Shown piece by piece: positions 23,829-36,200 of a DNA stretch of 64,000 bases. How positions within the stretch are numbered: position 1 is the stretch's first letter; each line of letters starts with the position of its first letter. The DNA lies in the NCBI GenBank assembly GCA_029255685.2, contig CM055318.2, forward strand, positions 28,198,001 through 28,262,000, in the 5' to 3' direction. Under the pieces are notes generated by a model. The model was not told the DNA's origin. It worked only from the letters and a program-made list of their open reading frames with translations, and made no database searches. This DNA comes from Silene conica. Lineage: Eukaryota > Streptophyta > Magnoliopsida > Caryophyllales > Caryophyllaceae. The position numbers were made by a program, and so were the translations under genes.

Positions 23829-25724
23829 CTTTGTAACACCCCCATTTATTTAAGAGCCTTTAGCAAGACATTCTCAAATAAATAGAGTTGTTACCATCTC
23901 GGCATGTCCGAGGTAGTGTATAACAAAGTAAAACAACCAAAGTACTTTATATAGAACTGATAAAATTTAAACTTTTGTTATTAGAAATACTGCTCAGTGG
24001 AAAAGAAAATACAACAGATGACTCTCTAGATGTGATATAATTCTAAGTCGGTCTAAAGTCTACATCTCACATTCCTGCCCCAGCTCCTAGCTCATCTATC
24101 TCTTTCCTGTAAAGTCTACTCCCCATTCCGGATCATCGTAGGTGCACACTAATACACTATCAACCTCGCGGTTGAGTAGGATAACACAAAATCAAAATGC
24201 AACAAATAATTATATGCAATGCCATGATATGCTCGAACTCAATCTCAATCTCATTCTCAAACCCGTAACACCCAGCCATACCGAACCTCCCGGCGGACTA
24301 TAATCGACCGTCGTCGAATAACACCAGCTCAATAGTTGATAAGACACCAGGCCTGGTCTGCAGAACCACCCTGGGCTTTATATCAGAACAATATCTGATC
24401 CATATCTTTCTCAGTAACCAATGCATAAGTCATGCTCATGAATGCCACACTAAATAATAACCATTAAATATCATGCTCATATAACCAATACTTGCATCCA
24501 TAACATATAAGGCAACATCCATTCATTACACATCACAGAGTAAACATCCATTCATAACACTTCATAAAGTATAGTGTCAGTGTATCCTACCTGGATAGCA
24601 ATATAATCCAATAGCAAGCCAGCAAGTAAACAGAGTTATGTCACTTCAATACTGTCACCTAACAATATAATATACATAATTACTAACTAATTTAACTACG
24701 TAAACAAATATAATATATCAATTATTCAAATTAACGATTCAAGTCATATATTACGCATAACGAGACCGTATAAAACATGACTACTTCAAGTAACTTGACT
24801 AACCCGTCTTTATTACTTTTATAACTAATTTCAATTAAATAAACGATAATAGAAAATATAAACGAACTATTGATAACCGTCACATTCTTCTACACAATTT
24901 ACTTAACAACTTATATACATAAATATTATAAACAATATTTACTAATAATAATTAACTAACCACACTATAACAACCATAACAATAATAACTTTAATAATAA
25001 TAATAATATAATACGTAGACAACGATAACAACAACAACGAAATAATAATAATAACACAAGGCACGACATAGACAACCATTACATACCAGCCCACGACACA
25101 AACACAAACAGACCACGATACCACAACCCGACGACGCAAACAGCCTCTAAAACAGCCCCTTCTACTTCCTGAACCACCACCCCACCACGGTGGCTTCCAC
25201 CCTTGCACCACGGTGCACCTACTAACACCAACCACGACCCTTAACAGCACCACACCAGCCCTTGAAATCGGTCCCAAAACCCCTTGGTCACAACAACAAC
25301 CCCATGCTCCTGTTCACCCTTGTGACACCTCCCTATAACCAGCCCCCTAACCACCTGCTAGCACCACCATTACCACCAACACTCACGACCCATAAACACT
25401 CCACACTACCACCAACGCCCTGGTGTAAAACACCAGGTTTCGACACTCCCTAACACACTCAAACAGTCGCACAAAGCTCGCAACACGAACTCGTTTGTCC
25501 CCTATTTCCTGTCTCTTATTCGTTATACACCACTTCATGCATTAATTACGGTGTCCCAACCACCCTACTACCACCAACATAGACCACCCTAACATCCTAC
25601 TACTGCTAACCTTAGACTCGTGCTCACAACAACCCCAACCAATAGTCGAATTAACCATAAAATTAAACGAAAATAGGAGTGATACAGCTTACGAAAACAG
25701 AGTAATAAAACGCAGCTACTTTCG

Positions 25725-26305
25725 TGTAACACCCCAAGAGTATGAGAGGAAAGTTGTCCCACATCGGTAGAATGTGAGGCTTGTGATATGTTTATAATAA
25801 CTTCCACCCACCACTTAGTAACAAGGCCTTGTGCTTTTGGGCTTAAGTGAGGACAATTAATGGGCTCAAAGGCATACCTCCCATCTTATTGGGGGTGTGT
25901 TACGACCGTGGCGGGTCGGGTTGTTACAAATGGTATCAGAGCGACCCTGCGACCGTGTGGTGAGCCTGTGGTCGGGAGTACCCGGGTGAGCCTGTGGTCG
26001 GGAGTACCCGGGTCACACACCTAGCGGGGGAGGATTCTGGCCCTGGTTGTGGTGAAGTTTGAGGCACAACGAGGACGTTGTGTTCTTTAAGTGGGGGAGT
26101 TTGTAACTCCCCAAGAGTATGAGAGGAAAGTTGTCCCACATCGGTAGAATGTGAGGCTTGTGATATGTTTATAATAACTTCCACCCACCACTTAGTAACA
26201 AGGCCTTGTGCTTTTGGGCTTAAGTGAGGACAATTAATGGGCCCAAAGGCATACCTCCCATCTTATTGGGGGTGTGTTACGACCGTGGCGGGTCGGGTTG
26301 TTACA
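25725..26305 (+). mobile_element. TRIM retroelement, complete (581 bp)
   Basis: Two 204-bp direct repeats (25,725-25,928 and 26,102-26,305) start TGTAAC and end GTTGTTACA; I see only two substitutions between them. Directly after the first, with a 2-nt spacer, comes TGGTATCAGAGC (25,931-25,942), a tRNA-Met primer-binding site. A purine tract aagtgggggag (26,089-26,099) precedes the second repeat. The 173-bp interior has no ORF. Flanking 5-mers tttcg and tgtcg agree at four positions. This is the full architecture of a terminal-repeat retrotransposon in miniature. Confidence 0.95.
25959..26012 (+). repeat. 27-bp tandem duplication inside the TRIM
   Basis: The phrase gtgagcctgtggtcgggag followed by tacccggg occurs twice in direct succession in the TRIM internal region. 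It may be a feature of this copy only. Confidence 0.85.
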
Positions 26306-27215
26306 TGTCGCCTCTTTACGGTCATTGTTGTAACAGTTACGGTGGTCCTATGGTGGTTTATTGACGATCAACCTGTTATTCATACTACAAATATCATATA
26401 CAAGCATAGTATTCAGATTCGAAGGCATGAAAAAAACACAAAAACTACTTACGAAAAACCTTGCGCAGATGGGTTGTCCTTGCGTTGTTCTCATTCTCTT
26501 TCGTTCTCCTCTATTCCCATGGTAGAGTAGAGAAAGGTTTAGGGTTTAGATATGGTAAGGAGGCACACGAGATGAGGGGGGTTGATTAGGGTTTAAGCTC
26601 TTTCGTTGATGGAGGCAGACAAGGTGAAGGAGGTATGGACTTGTGATGTCGATGGTAGGGTTTTGTTTCAATGGAGTGTCGATGGATTGATGAGGATGTC
26701 GATGGGGTAGGGCTAGGGTTTTGTATTGTGCTTGTTCCCATACACGATTCCCATACAAGGTTCTCATACTAAGCCCAAGACCATCACACACCCCGAGGTC
26801 TCACACGACTATATCCCGTAACTTAAAATTAACGAGACATATAAATAATTATATTAATTAAATTAATTATAAAAATATAAAATTATTAGTACTTAATAAG
26901 AATATATATGAATTTAGAATTTGAATATAATTACGATTTAAATAATAAAACAAGTATAGATGAGAAATAAATATAAAATAGGAAATATATTTAATTATAA
27001 ATATATTATCAAAATTAAAGAAATACGAATGAAATGTCATTTTAAGAAACAATCGTCAAATATAAAATGATTATGAAATACGAAATAATCGTAGAAATAC
27101 GATTTATAAAATAATAACAGTTTACGTAAAATACTTTATAAACATTCCATTTGAAATACTTGTATAAAACATGGGTTGATTGTCATTGACCGAGGCTAAA
27201 ATACGGGGTATCACA

Positions 27216-28402
27216 CAGTTACTTCAATACGAAGATAAATACTCAATCAAATAAGATGAAATAGTGCATTGACATAACAAAATGGATTGATAATTTAAAC
27301 TGGTAAGTTATTTGACTGATTTAACATAGAATAAATAGTGATATTATTTTTATTGTTAGAGATTTTCAATATTATTTATGTTTTTTTGGTGTAGAGAAAG
27401 ATCTCTATCTAATGTTGCATGGTCACGAATTTTCTCGCTAATTGATAACAAGTTTGATACTCTTTTTGGAACTCCTATATTTTTTTTCTGGTGTATAACT
27501 GTATATCGTTTTCTTAATTTGGATTTGAGTCAATTGAGTTTACAATTAATAGTAAAAATCTCTCTTGAATGTTGTAGGATATCGTATTTCTCGAGTTATG
27601 AATCTAGATAGACAAAGGTAACTACAATTACCGACCCGATGTCTTACAACTATTACAAGGTAATCTCTCGATCTCCACTAATTTTAACTTGAAATATTAT
27701 TTTCTGAGTTTAAGTTTCTATTAAACAAATAAATTAAAAAGTGCGATTTCTTAAATCTAAGTTTTATTGAAGTACGATTTCTTGAATCTAAGTTTTATTT
27801 CAGAAGTTGTCAATGCTTGATGTATCTAAAATATTTACTCATCTTATAAGCCTATGTTTTATACAGTGTAATACAATTTATGTTAATATTTCATACTTAA
27901 ATCCATTATTTATTTTAATGTTTGTGCATCCGAAGTCAGTTACAATATGACGTACATTATAATTTACAAAAAAATAGTGAAGATGGAAGATTGAGCTACT
28001 TGAATCTTGAGCTAACTTGTCTGCAAAATGTAATTCTTGATAAATAATTAGTGCAGAATTACGATTACTACATAAAAGACACATCATAGTGGTCTTTTTA
28101 TTAAGAGTCCATCTTTGTGATTTCAATATTCTTAATTGATAATCAGAAATTGGCTCGATCAACGTTATAAAAAAATGAGCAAACAAATGTCATGTGTGTT
28201 GGAGTCACTCATGTAATCTTCAAGGAATTTATTACGCATAAGAATACCATGAATTTGAATGTATTGTCATTATTATTAGCATACTATTGGCAATTGTCTC
28301 GCCAAGTTATGCTGTTACGAAGTAATTTTTTTCTATTTCGATCCTTTGTTTATATTTGGTTATAATATGAATATGTTGAAAAAAGTCAATGTAATCAATA
28401 TA
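27216..28402. other. Intergenic stretch, nothing recognised
   Basis: AT-rich sequence with short open frames lacking any recognisable domain. A local duplication of the phrase gattcttgaatctaagtttta or variants is visible around 27,745-27,802. Confidence 0.4.
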
Positions 28403-31400
28403 TCAATATATATCATTAAAGCAGACTTTTTTCGAGCGACGTGGTTATCTCCAACTATTACAAAGCACTATATTTATAAAAATAATTTATTATTATTTAA
28501 AATTTTCTATTAAAATTAGAAAATTAGAAATTATTTTATTAAATAATAATTTGTTTATAATTTTCCTATTAGAATTAGAAAATAAGAAAATAATAAATTA
28601 ATTACAAATTTTTTATTAGAATTAGGAAATGGTTGATTATTTTATAATTTTCCTATTAGATTTAAAACAATATTATTATTTAAGATTTGTATACTTACTA
28701 TATACGGTCATTAACATTATTCAATATTTTTATTAAATATGAAAATGGGAAATAAGTTAGAAAATAATTGCTTATTTATAGATTTCCTATTAGACTTAGA
28801 CATTATTCTTTAATATTTATATACTTATTATTTAAGGTTATTAACTTTATTCAACCTTTAACTCAGTTTGTCTTCGTCTTAACATTAAAATGAGTCAAAA
28901 ATAGTCTCACTTAGAGATATAAGACAAATTTATTACTTTTCCTTATGCATTATATTTTTATCTTTTTCATATTACTTGACTCTTCTTAAATTTAAAATGA
29001 ATACCTAATCTTAATTATAAATTTTGGAACTAATAAATGAAAGTACTTAAGTATTTAACATTATACACTTTCATACTTAATAATGCGAAAGAAATGAGAT
29101 AATTTCTTTAATTAAGTAAAAACAAAAATAAGACAGATCTGTCGATTTTTATTTTTATTACGAATGGGGCTAGATAGGTCTCAAGGGATGAAGTAAGTGT
29201 CTTGAAGGTAGGATTACTCTCCGACGCTTATGTGTGATTTGAGTTGTACAAAAAAATGTCTATAGGTTATGGTTATTCAGGAATACAATTGATTATGTTA
29301 ATCAAGTTAGTTAGTTAGGTGAGAATGGTACGAAGAATACATGAATGGTATGGAAAAATGATACGTGTGTACCAAGTTTATGATTAGAACAACTAATATG
29401 AGTAAGTAAGTAGATAAGTTTTATTTCAAAGTTCTATTTTGTGAAAATGATAGAGGCATAAATGTTGTAAAGATGTATACTCAATTTTGATTGTTATAGG
29501 ATAAAGGTTGATTTTACATTAGACGTGTCTATTTTTTCTAGGGGTGGGGGTAGATAGGTCTTGACGGTAGAGATAAGTGTCTTAGGGGTAGGGTTACTCT
29601 CCGACTTTGAATAATGTGATTTGAGTAGTAGAAGTAAATGTCGGTAGGTTGGGGTTTCGAGGGATACATTTTACAATTGATTTTGATGGTTAAGTTGGTT
29701 AGGTGGGTGAGAAGGGTACTCGACAGGTAGGATTATTCTCCGACGTTTACGAGTGTGATTTAAGAGATAGAAAAATATATTCATAGGTGGGGCTGAGGTT
29801 GTTCAAGCATAAAGATATGGTTATGGTTGATTCTGATGGGTTTGGTTGGTTAATCGGGTGGAAAGAGTTGAATATGGAAAATGGTGGGTAACGTATGATG
29901 ATATAGGTGGATCAGGTGGAATACTTGTGTGGATGAAATGAAATGTAGATGAGAGTATTAGACGTTATTTGATAAACACCAAAGTAATGAAAAATTAAAA
30001 GAATTTTTGAAAATGGAGACGTCATAAGAAAAATAAAGTTATTTGTTAGTCATAGTTATATGATTATAGTTTATAATTTGTATTCTATTTACCCCATACA
30101 AATTTTCAACTTTTTTCCAGATGTGCGTTATTTTATATGGTGTGAGTTGATTTTACATTGGATGTGTCGTTTTATTGATAGGTGGAAATACATTAATCTT
30201 GAGGGTAAAAGTGTCTTGGAGGTAGAGTTACTCTTTGACTTTTAATAGTGTGCTCGAGTAATGCAATCAAATGTCGATAAGCTATAATTGTTCAGACATA
30301 CAATTAGTTGATTTAAGTTGGTTAGTTGGATCATAAGATATGACGAATGCCTAAATGATGTGGAAAAATAGTAGTAAGGCAATTATTAGAAATTTGAGAA
30401 AACAATTATAAGAATTTCATTCAAGATTGTATAATGTGGAAAAGACAGAAGCACATATGCTCTAAAAATAGGTTAAAAATCTCTTAAATATCATGTATAT
30501 ATACTCAATTTTGACTGTCTTATATGAGGGTTGATTTTACAATGGATGTGTCTATTTTTTTAGAGGTGGGGTTATATAGGTCTTGAGGTAGGAGGTAAGT
30601 GTTTTTAGGATAAAGTTACTTTTCGACATTTAAGAGTGTGATTTAAGCAGTACAAGTAAATATAGGTACGATGAGGTTGTTCTGTGACACATACGGTCGA
30701 TTCTGATGGACAAGTTGGTTAATTGAGTGAAAAGGGTACGATGAATGCATGAATGATGGGAAAATGAGGGGTATATAGTAAGAAAACTAAGGAAGTAGAT
30801 AAATTTTATTCCAATGTTTTATTAAGTGTAAATGACATAGACATATATGCAATGAAAATAGGTTAAAAATCTCTAAAACATCGTGTTTGTAAACTCAATT
30901 TTGTTTTTCTTTGTGCAGTGCAAAAATAACTAATCAAATGTTAATAAATGTCATGTTAATAAATTATTATTAACTTTTAACTAGACTATTTTTTTTTTTT
31001 ATCTTGGTGATCGATTAAAAAAACATCCAGATTTAAATTTTACACCCAACGCCAATGTAACATGTCGGATGTTGCATCCTCCATTCATTAAGTTTCTGAT
31101 AGATGGATAAACTTTTCAAAGGGAGAGCTAACTTTGAGAGATAAGTCTGGGTGCAGTGTTTCGTGAAGGAGGGTTGACTTGAATATTTTAGGTGTGTATT
31201 GGAAATCAGGAGAAGGGTGTCGAGGATGAATTGGATGATTGTTTGAGGTGAGAATAAAGATGACTCCGTCGCATTTATTTGGTGGTTAATTTCATGATAG
31301 GTTATTAGGCGTTATTTTGGATTGTGGATTGCTTTATGTGTTGTTCGAAGGATAAGAATAATGATTTAAAGGGTTCTTTCGTGTGCTACTGAAGTTGATT

Positions 31401-31663
31401 ACGGCGAGTTGGGTGGTTAGATGTATCTGTGATTTAATATGATGAACCCATGATAGGTGTATGGATGATGGTGACATTAATGACATAAATAAATATAAAT
31501 GAGGTAATTTTATTAACAAAATAACGCATTTATAGAACGAACTAATACTATTTTTATATCAAGAATAAAAGTATTATGATTTATTTTTGATTTACATGGT
31601 GACAAAATTTATAAATATCACAAATAATTTAGTATCCATGCATCGCTCGGGCAAAAATACTAG
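28403..31663 (+). mobile_element. Candidate Helitron with tandem-array interior
   Basis: A possible 5' end TCAATATATATCATTAAAGC follows an A at 28,402, and a possible 3' end reads ccatgcatcgctcgggc then aaaaatactag (CTAG at 31,660-31,663) followed by T. The hairpin inside the 3' end is imperfect, consistent with a decayed CCGAGC/GCTCGG stem. There is no Rep or helicase sequence. This is a suggestion based on ends only; the 5' end in particular is weak. Confidence 0.35.
29130..30910. repeat. Diverged tandem array, unit about 380-390 bp
   Basis: Landmarks recur in order: gattttacattagacgtgtc-like text (about 29,505; 30,148; 30,530), tagataggtctt (29,170; 29,549; 30,572), and gattactctccgac-like text (29,212; 29,592; 29,730; 30,225; 30,612). 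Roughly four full units plus a partial unit are present, strongly diverged. No ORF is conserved across units. Confidence 0.7.
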
Positions 31664-32700
31664 TTAATTAAGATGGAGGGGTATCACTTTTTATTGATGC
31701 CATATAATCTCTTTAAGATTTGCAGAAGAACGACTTTGGATGAATACACAAGTACAAAACAAGGGACTTGATAACGGTTGCAAGCCATTAATTATTTTAT
31801 TTAGTTGCGTTTTTCGCTTTTTCCTTTTTTTTATAGTTTTATATTTTTTTACTTTCTACTCTTCACAATACTTCTTTTAACTTGCGGTTACTCTAATTAA
31901 TATTGATTTAAAAAAAATATTTATCTACCATATAATTTTACGCAAGTGACAATATAACACTAACCACTGACGTAGGAATTCAAAACGGTTAGAGTTTGTA
32001 TTTTCAGTTTTATGTAATAATAATTGGGTAAATAAAATATGAAGTTTCATACTCTCCTAGTCCGTTCGTCCCGATTATTCGTTTACCTTTAGTGTTGACA
32101 CAAATTAAACGGCAAGAAAAGATGAGGGGTCAATTATTAAATAACAAGTGAATCAAATTGAGTGTGAAATATCAATTTATTGAGAGTATGAAGACATTCC
32201 TAAAATATAAAGGCACACAATTGATTGAGATATACCAAAATGGAATAAGCAAACAAAAGAGTGGGACAAAAGGAGTTTCATACAAGGAGTTACCTATCCA
32301 TCGTTTTACACAATTCAGGTTCATATCAAGCTTGGGTCCTGAATTTGAGTGTCGGGTAGGGTTATTCGGATTAGCTCAATTGACAAGCCTAAGTTACCTC
32401 AACCGCCTACTTTGACTACTTGCCAACAACTTATCAAAAGTCGAGAAAAAAAAATAGTATTTCGAATAAAATTAAGCAACACAAACTTATCAAGTGTATG
32501 GGTAATAGACAAAGTGAAATTTTGAAAAATTTCATAATTTACTAAATCCAAAAATTATGTAAGTTGTTACTTTTAAGTTTTAATAATACTTTTCGTTTCC
32601 AACCGTGCAAATGCACGGCTTCTAAAACTACTCTATATATTATCTCGGTAACTCTTTATTATTTATTCACAACAAAGCAAGGTTTTTAACTTGGAACTAA
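31664..32700. other. Intergenic stretch with Stowaway and Helitron fragments
   Basis: No gene is seen. A Stowaway-like half end (actctcctagtccgttcg) occurs near 32,050. A perfect hairpin ccgtgcaaatgcacgg at 32,603-32,618 is followed by cttctaaaactac, closely resembling a Helitron 3' end in which CTAG has become CTAC. Confidence 0.45.
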
Positions 32701-33140
32701 TATTCGGGGTACTACCACCAATTTTATAGTTTTTGATCATTTATAATAATATTTTTGAGTATTACTTTAAAAATTATGAGTATTGCTATAAAATTTCCGA
32801 GTTTAGTAATTAAAAAATTAACCTGAAAAATTTACAATAAAACTCAAAAACATTAACTATAAATTTAGTTATATTTTAGTTTTAACGAAAAAAATTAAAA
32901 TCTAACTTATAAATTTTAATAAACTCAGGAAAAATACACATATGGTCACAAATAAATAAAGTTTGACAGAATAAGCTCAAAAAATACTCATATGCTCAGA
33001 AACAAATAAAGTATACGATAATAAACTAAAAACATACTTTTACGCTCAAAAACAAATAAAATTTAAGGTAATAAACTCAAAAACTATCCCTCTACTTAAA
33101 AACTAAAAAAATTGGCAAGGTTCTCAGTATTACCTGGGTA
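32700..33140. mobile_element. MITE-like inverted-repeat element (family A, second copy)
   Basis: The repeated gctcaaaaacaaataaa words and the ends (gtactaccaccaatttta; inverted right end tactgagaaccttgcc) match, in reverse orientation, the element at 2,080-2,450. It lies immediately upstream of the MAPR4-like gene and may include its promoter. Confidence 0.4.
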
Positions 33141-33214
33141 GTTTTGAGAGTTGTATTTTGACTAGAATTATAGGTGGAAGAATAGATTTGTGCAGTAGTC
33201 ATCAAAATTCAGAA

Positions 33215-36200
33215 ATGGGTCGATTAGCATTCGTAGGAATTGCAGTTTCTGTCGCATTATTGGCTTTTTCATATAAATTCATTCTCAAACCCCATCAACA
33301 TAACAAACCCTTGGTAATCAAACCTCTTTTTACTCTTACAATTCTAATGTACTAATCAATCATGTTTATTGTCTGTGATAATCACATCTATTTCTGCAGA
33401 AATTGTTCACACCCCAAGAATTAGCTCTTTATAATGGTACAGACCTGAGTTTGCCCATTTTCCTCGGAATTCTTGGGTACATTTCTTTCAACCTTCTTAA
33501 CGTTCAAGTTGATGTCTTTTTTGTGTTTTTAAGTTACTGGGATCTACTCCCTCGGTCACATTCATTTGTTTACATATTCCATTTTTAGGGGTCTGAATCA
33601 ATTGTTTACCTTGAGGGGTTGCTTGGGATGAGGGTAATTATTACTTAGGTGTCTGAATCAATTGTTTAGCTTCGGGTTGCTTGGGATGAAGGTGATTATT
33701 ACTTGGGTAATGGAGCTTAAATGAACTAAAAAATGGAGGAAAGTGAGGGTGGTTGGATATAGAGAGGGGGAGGATAGTGTAATAGTCCTTTATTAGGGAG
33801 GAATAGTTACCTACCTCCCCTCCCAAGTAATGTATTGAGGTAATAATTCCTCCATTACCCTCCACTTTCCACCCTCCACAACCACCACAAACCACCAATC
33901 TCCTTCCATTTCTTCTTGTTTTAGTCTCTATTAATCTCATAATAATTACCCCCATCCCAAGCGAGCTCTAAATGTCTTTCATGGACATTTTGATCCTCTA
34001 CACTCAATTTTGATTCACTTGTCATCTAATAATTTCGCCCCTCTTATTTCCCTGTTCTCTATGCCAAAAGGACTAGTTTCTAATTTGTTTTGTTGCTCTA
34101 TTTCGCATTGGATCAGCTCTGTATTTGATGTGACCAAAGGCAAGTCCCATTACGGCATTGGAGGATCATACAATCACTTTGCTGGAAGGTTAATGTTTAC
34201 CTGCTGCTCTACTCGTGTTTTTTTCGTTTTTGTTGTTGTTGTTGGTGGTGGTGTGTGTGCATGTTTTGCGAGGCTGGGGGTATCTAGGTTGAGATCTAAA
34301 TTGCTTAGAAGCAATGTTAAACTTTCGCTATTGCCAGATAGTCTTATCTGATTATCTAATTCCAAATATCCGCTAAAACACATGTAACTACTACAAGGAT
34401 GCTAGTAATGTTAGACATGGCAAAACTGACCCAACCAGAACCTGACTCGGAGTAAAAATGAACAGCCAGAAGTTTACCTGATACAAAATGACAGAGCCCT
34501 GAACTGATTTTTTTGAAACAAAACCTTTAAAGTTATGGCCTCAACTTACCCAAATAAACCTAAATGACTTGCTTACTAGGTCTAAGCAATGGTCCTTTTT
34601 TGTTGTGCAATTCAGACATGCGTGATCATAATATCCGACTCTTCCTGTCATAATGGGTGTGTTGTGAAAATTCTCCGTGCCACAAAACATATTGACTGTT
34701 GATGAATCTCTATGAAAGGTTGTTGTTGTGGCACTTGTTTCTACTTGTTCATGTCTGCAGTTAAGTGTTTTTCTGAATAAGACTGCTCTACTTTTTACGG
34801 TTATGATAGAAATAAGCTGCAATGGATTCCTGTGTTTCATACTCATTGGACGATCAAATAAATGTTCTGGAAAACTGAAGTAGTATTACTTTCTTCCCAG
34901 AGTTTATTGTCCCCTTTTGACTTTAATGTTGAATCAAATGTAAACTTTGATAAATAAGTTTTCCAAATATATGTATAACCAAGTGCTCTTGGTCTAGTGG
35001 AGATCCGAGTTCCCTCAAAATATCCAAAGGATGGACTGTGAGCTCCTGGGTTCGAATGTCCTAGATGATGAGACTTGGCCACATGTCTTTCAGTGAGGGT
35101 AACCCCGTGGATTGAGCTTACATGTTGTTGTTGTGTGCCCAGGGGAGGATCAAACCTCCTCGTCATCAAAAAAACAAAAACTTTAAACAATTATACCTAT
35201 TGGATACAACAACAACAACAACAACAACAACAACATCAGAGCCTTGGTCCCAAAATGATTTGGGGTCGACGGACATGAATCATCCTTTGGAACCACCATG
35301 GGTGAACTCCCATCTCATCATCCCCTCGGGCTTCGGGAGGGGATAGTGATGGAGAGGGCACTATGGAGGGATATGATACATGTCGACTTCTAGTGTTTGA
35401 TGTTTTTTTAAGTTTCTAAATTTATTTTTTTATTCTTGTTGGACTTACTACACCTTTTTTCCCTAAAACTTGTTATATTAAGTTTTTTTTCATTTTTCAA
35501 AATCATTTAAAGCTTTATTCTTGATTTAATTTTTAGGTTTTTATATATGTGATAAGTTCGATTTAAAATCTATAAAACATATTGGATATTATTAGAAAAT
35601 ACCTATCAAAGTTTGACAACCAAAGTCAAATGGGGACAATATAAATAGGATGGAGGAAGTATCACTGACTGCAGTACTTAACCATACTGAAGTTGGTGGA
35701 AGGTTGACGCGTTCTAAACTCAAAACTGTTCTGAAGGCACAGGAAATTGCACTAAATTAAATTAGTTTCGAAAGCTTTTGAAGAACGACATCTTTCATAT
35801 TGAACTATCTTATCTATTTTGGTAGTCTAATCATCAAACAATATTGATGCAGCTATGAAAGGCTAAACTGCTTGTTTATGGTAGCCCAGCTGTAAATGAC
35901 TGATGTTTGCTTCTACTAGCCTAAAAAGCAAAATTCCTGCACTTGTAAGGCTAGTCCTTAGTATATTATGGCCAATGATTGAGAAATAATTGGGAATTAC
36001 CTGAAGAAATGGAGAACTACTTTCTAGAAGATTACATGATCTCATTCTGTGAGACAGTATAACTTTAACGTAAATTTTCTAGACAGTGGAAACTGAGAAA
36101 TATTTCTGTTATGCTTATTGTTGGTTTTACTGAATGTATCGACACACATCGCTCTTATATGTCTTATGGTCTTTAAATTGCAGAGATGCTGCACGTGCAT

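Larger units (their letters stand above)
23832..27215 (+). mobile_element. Probable solo LTR (Gypsy-type) with nested TRIM
   Basis: The block starts TGTAACACCCCC and ends acggggtatcaca; complementary TGTAACACC...GGGGTATCACA ends are common in plant chromovirus LTRs. Flanks cactt (23,827-23,831) and cagtt (27,216-27,220) agree at 4 of 5 bases, an imperfect target duplication. No primer site or coding region follows, so a solo LTR is the simplest reading. Removing the TRIM at 25,725-26,305 leaves about 2.8 kb. Short open frames within it are not genes. Confidence 0.55.

Noticed and set aside
24942..26530. Several frames of 60-111 codons
   Set aside because: They lie inside an LTR and a TRIM and are compositional or repeat-derived.
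34412..34480. MITE starting ttagacatggcaaaactgac
   Set aside because: Only one end is recognisable.
35630..35660. Stowaway right end (ggatggaggaagta)
   Set aside because: No matching left end at a plausible distance; treated as a fragment.
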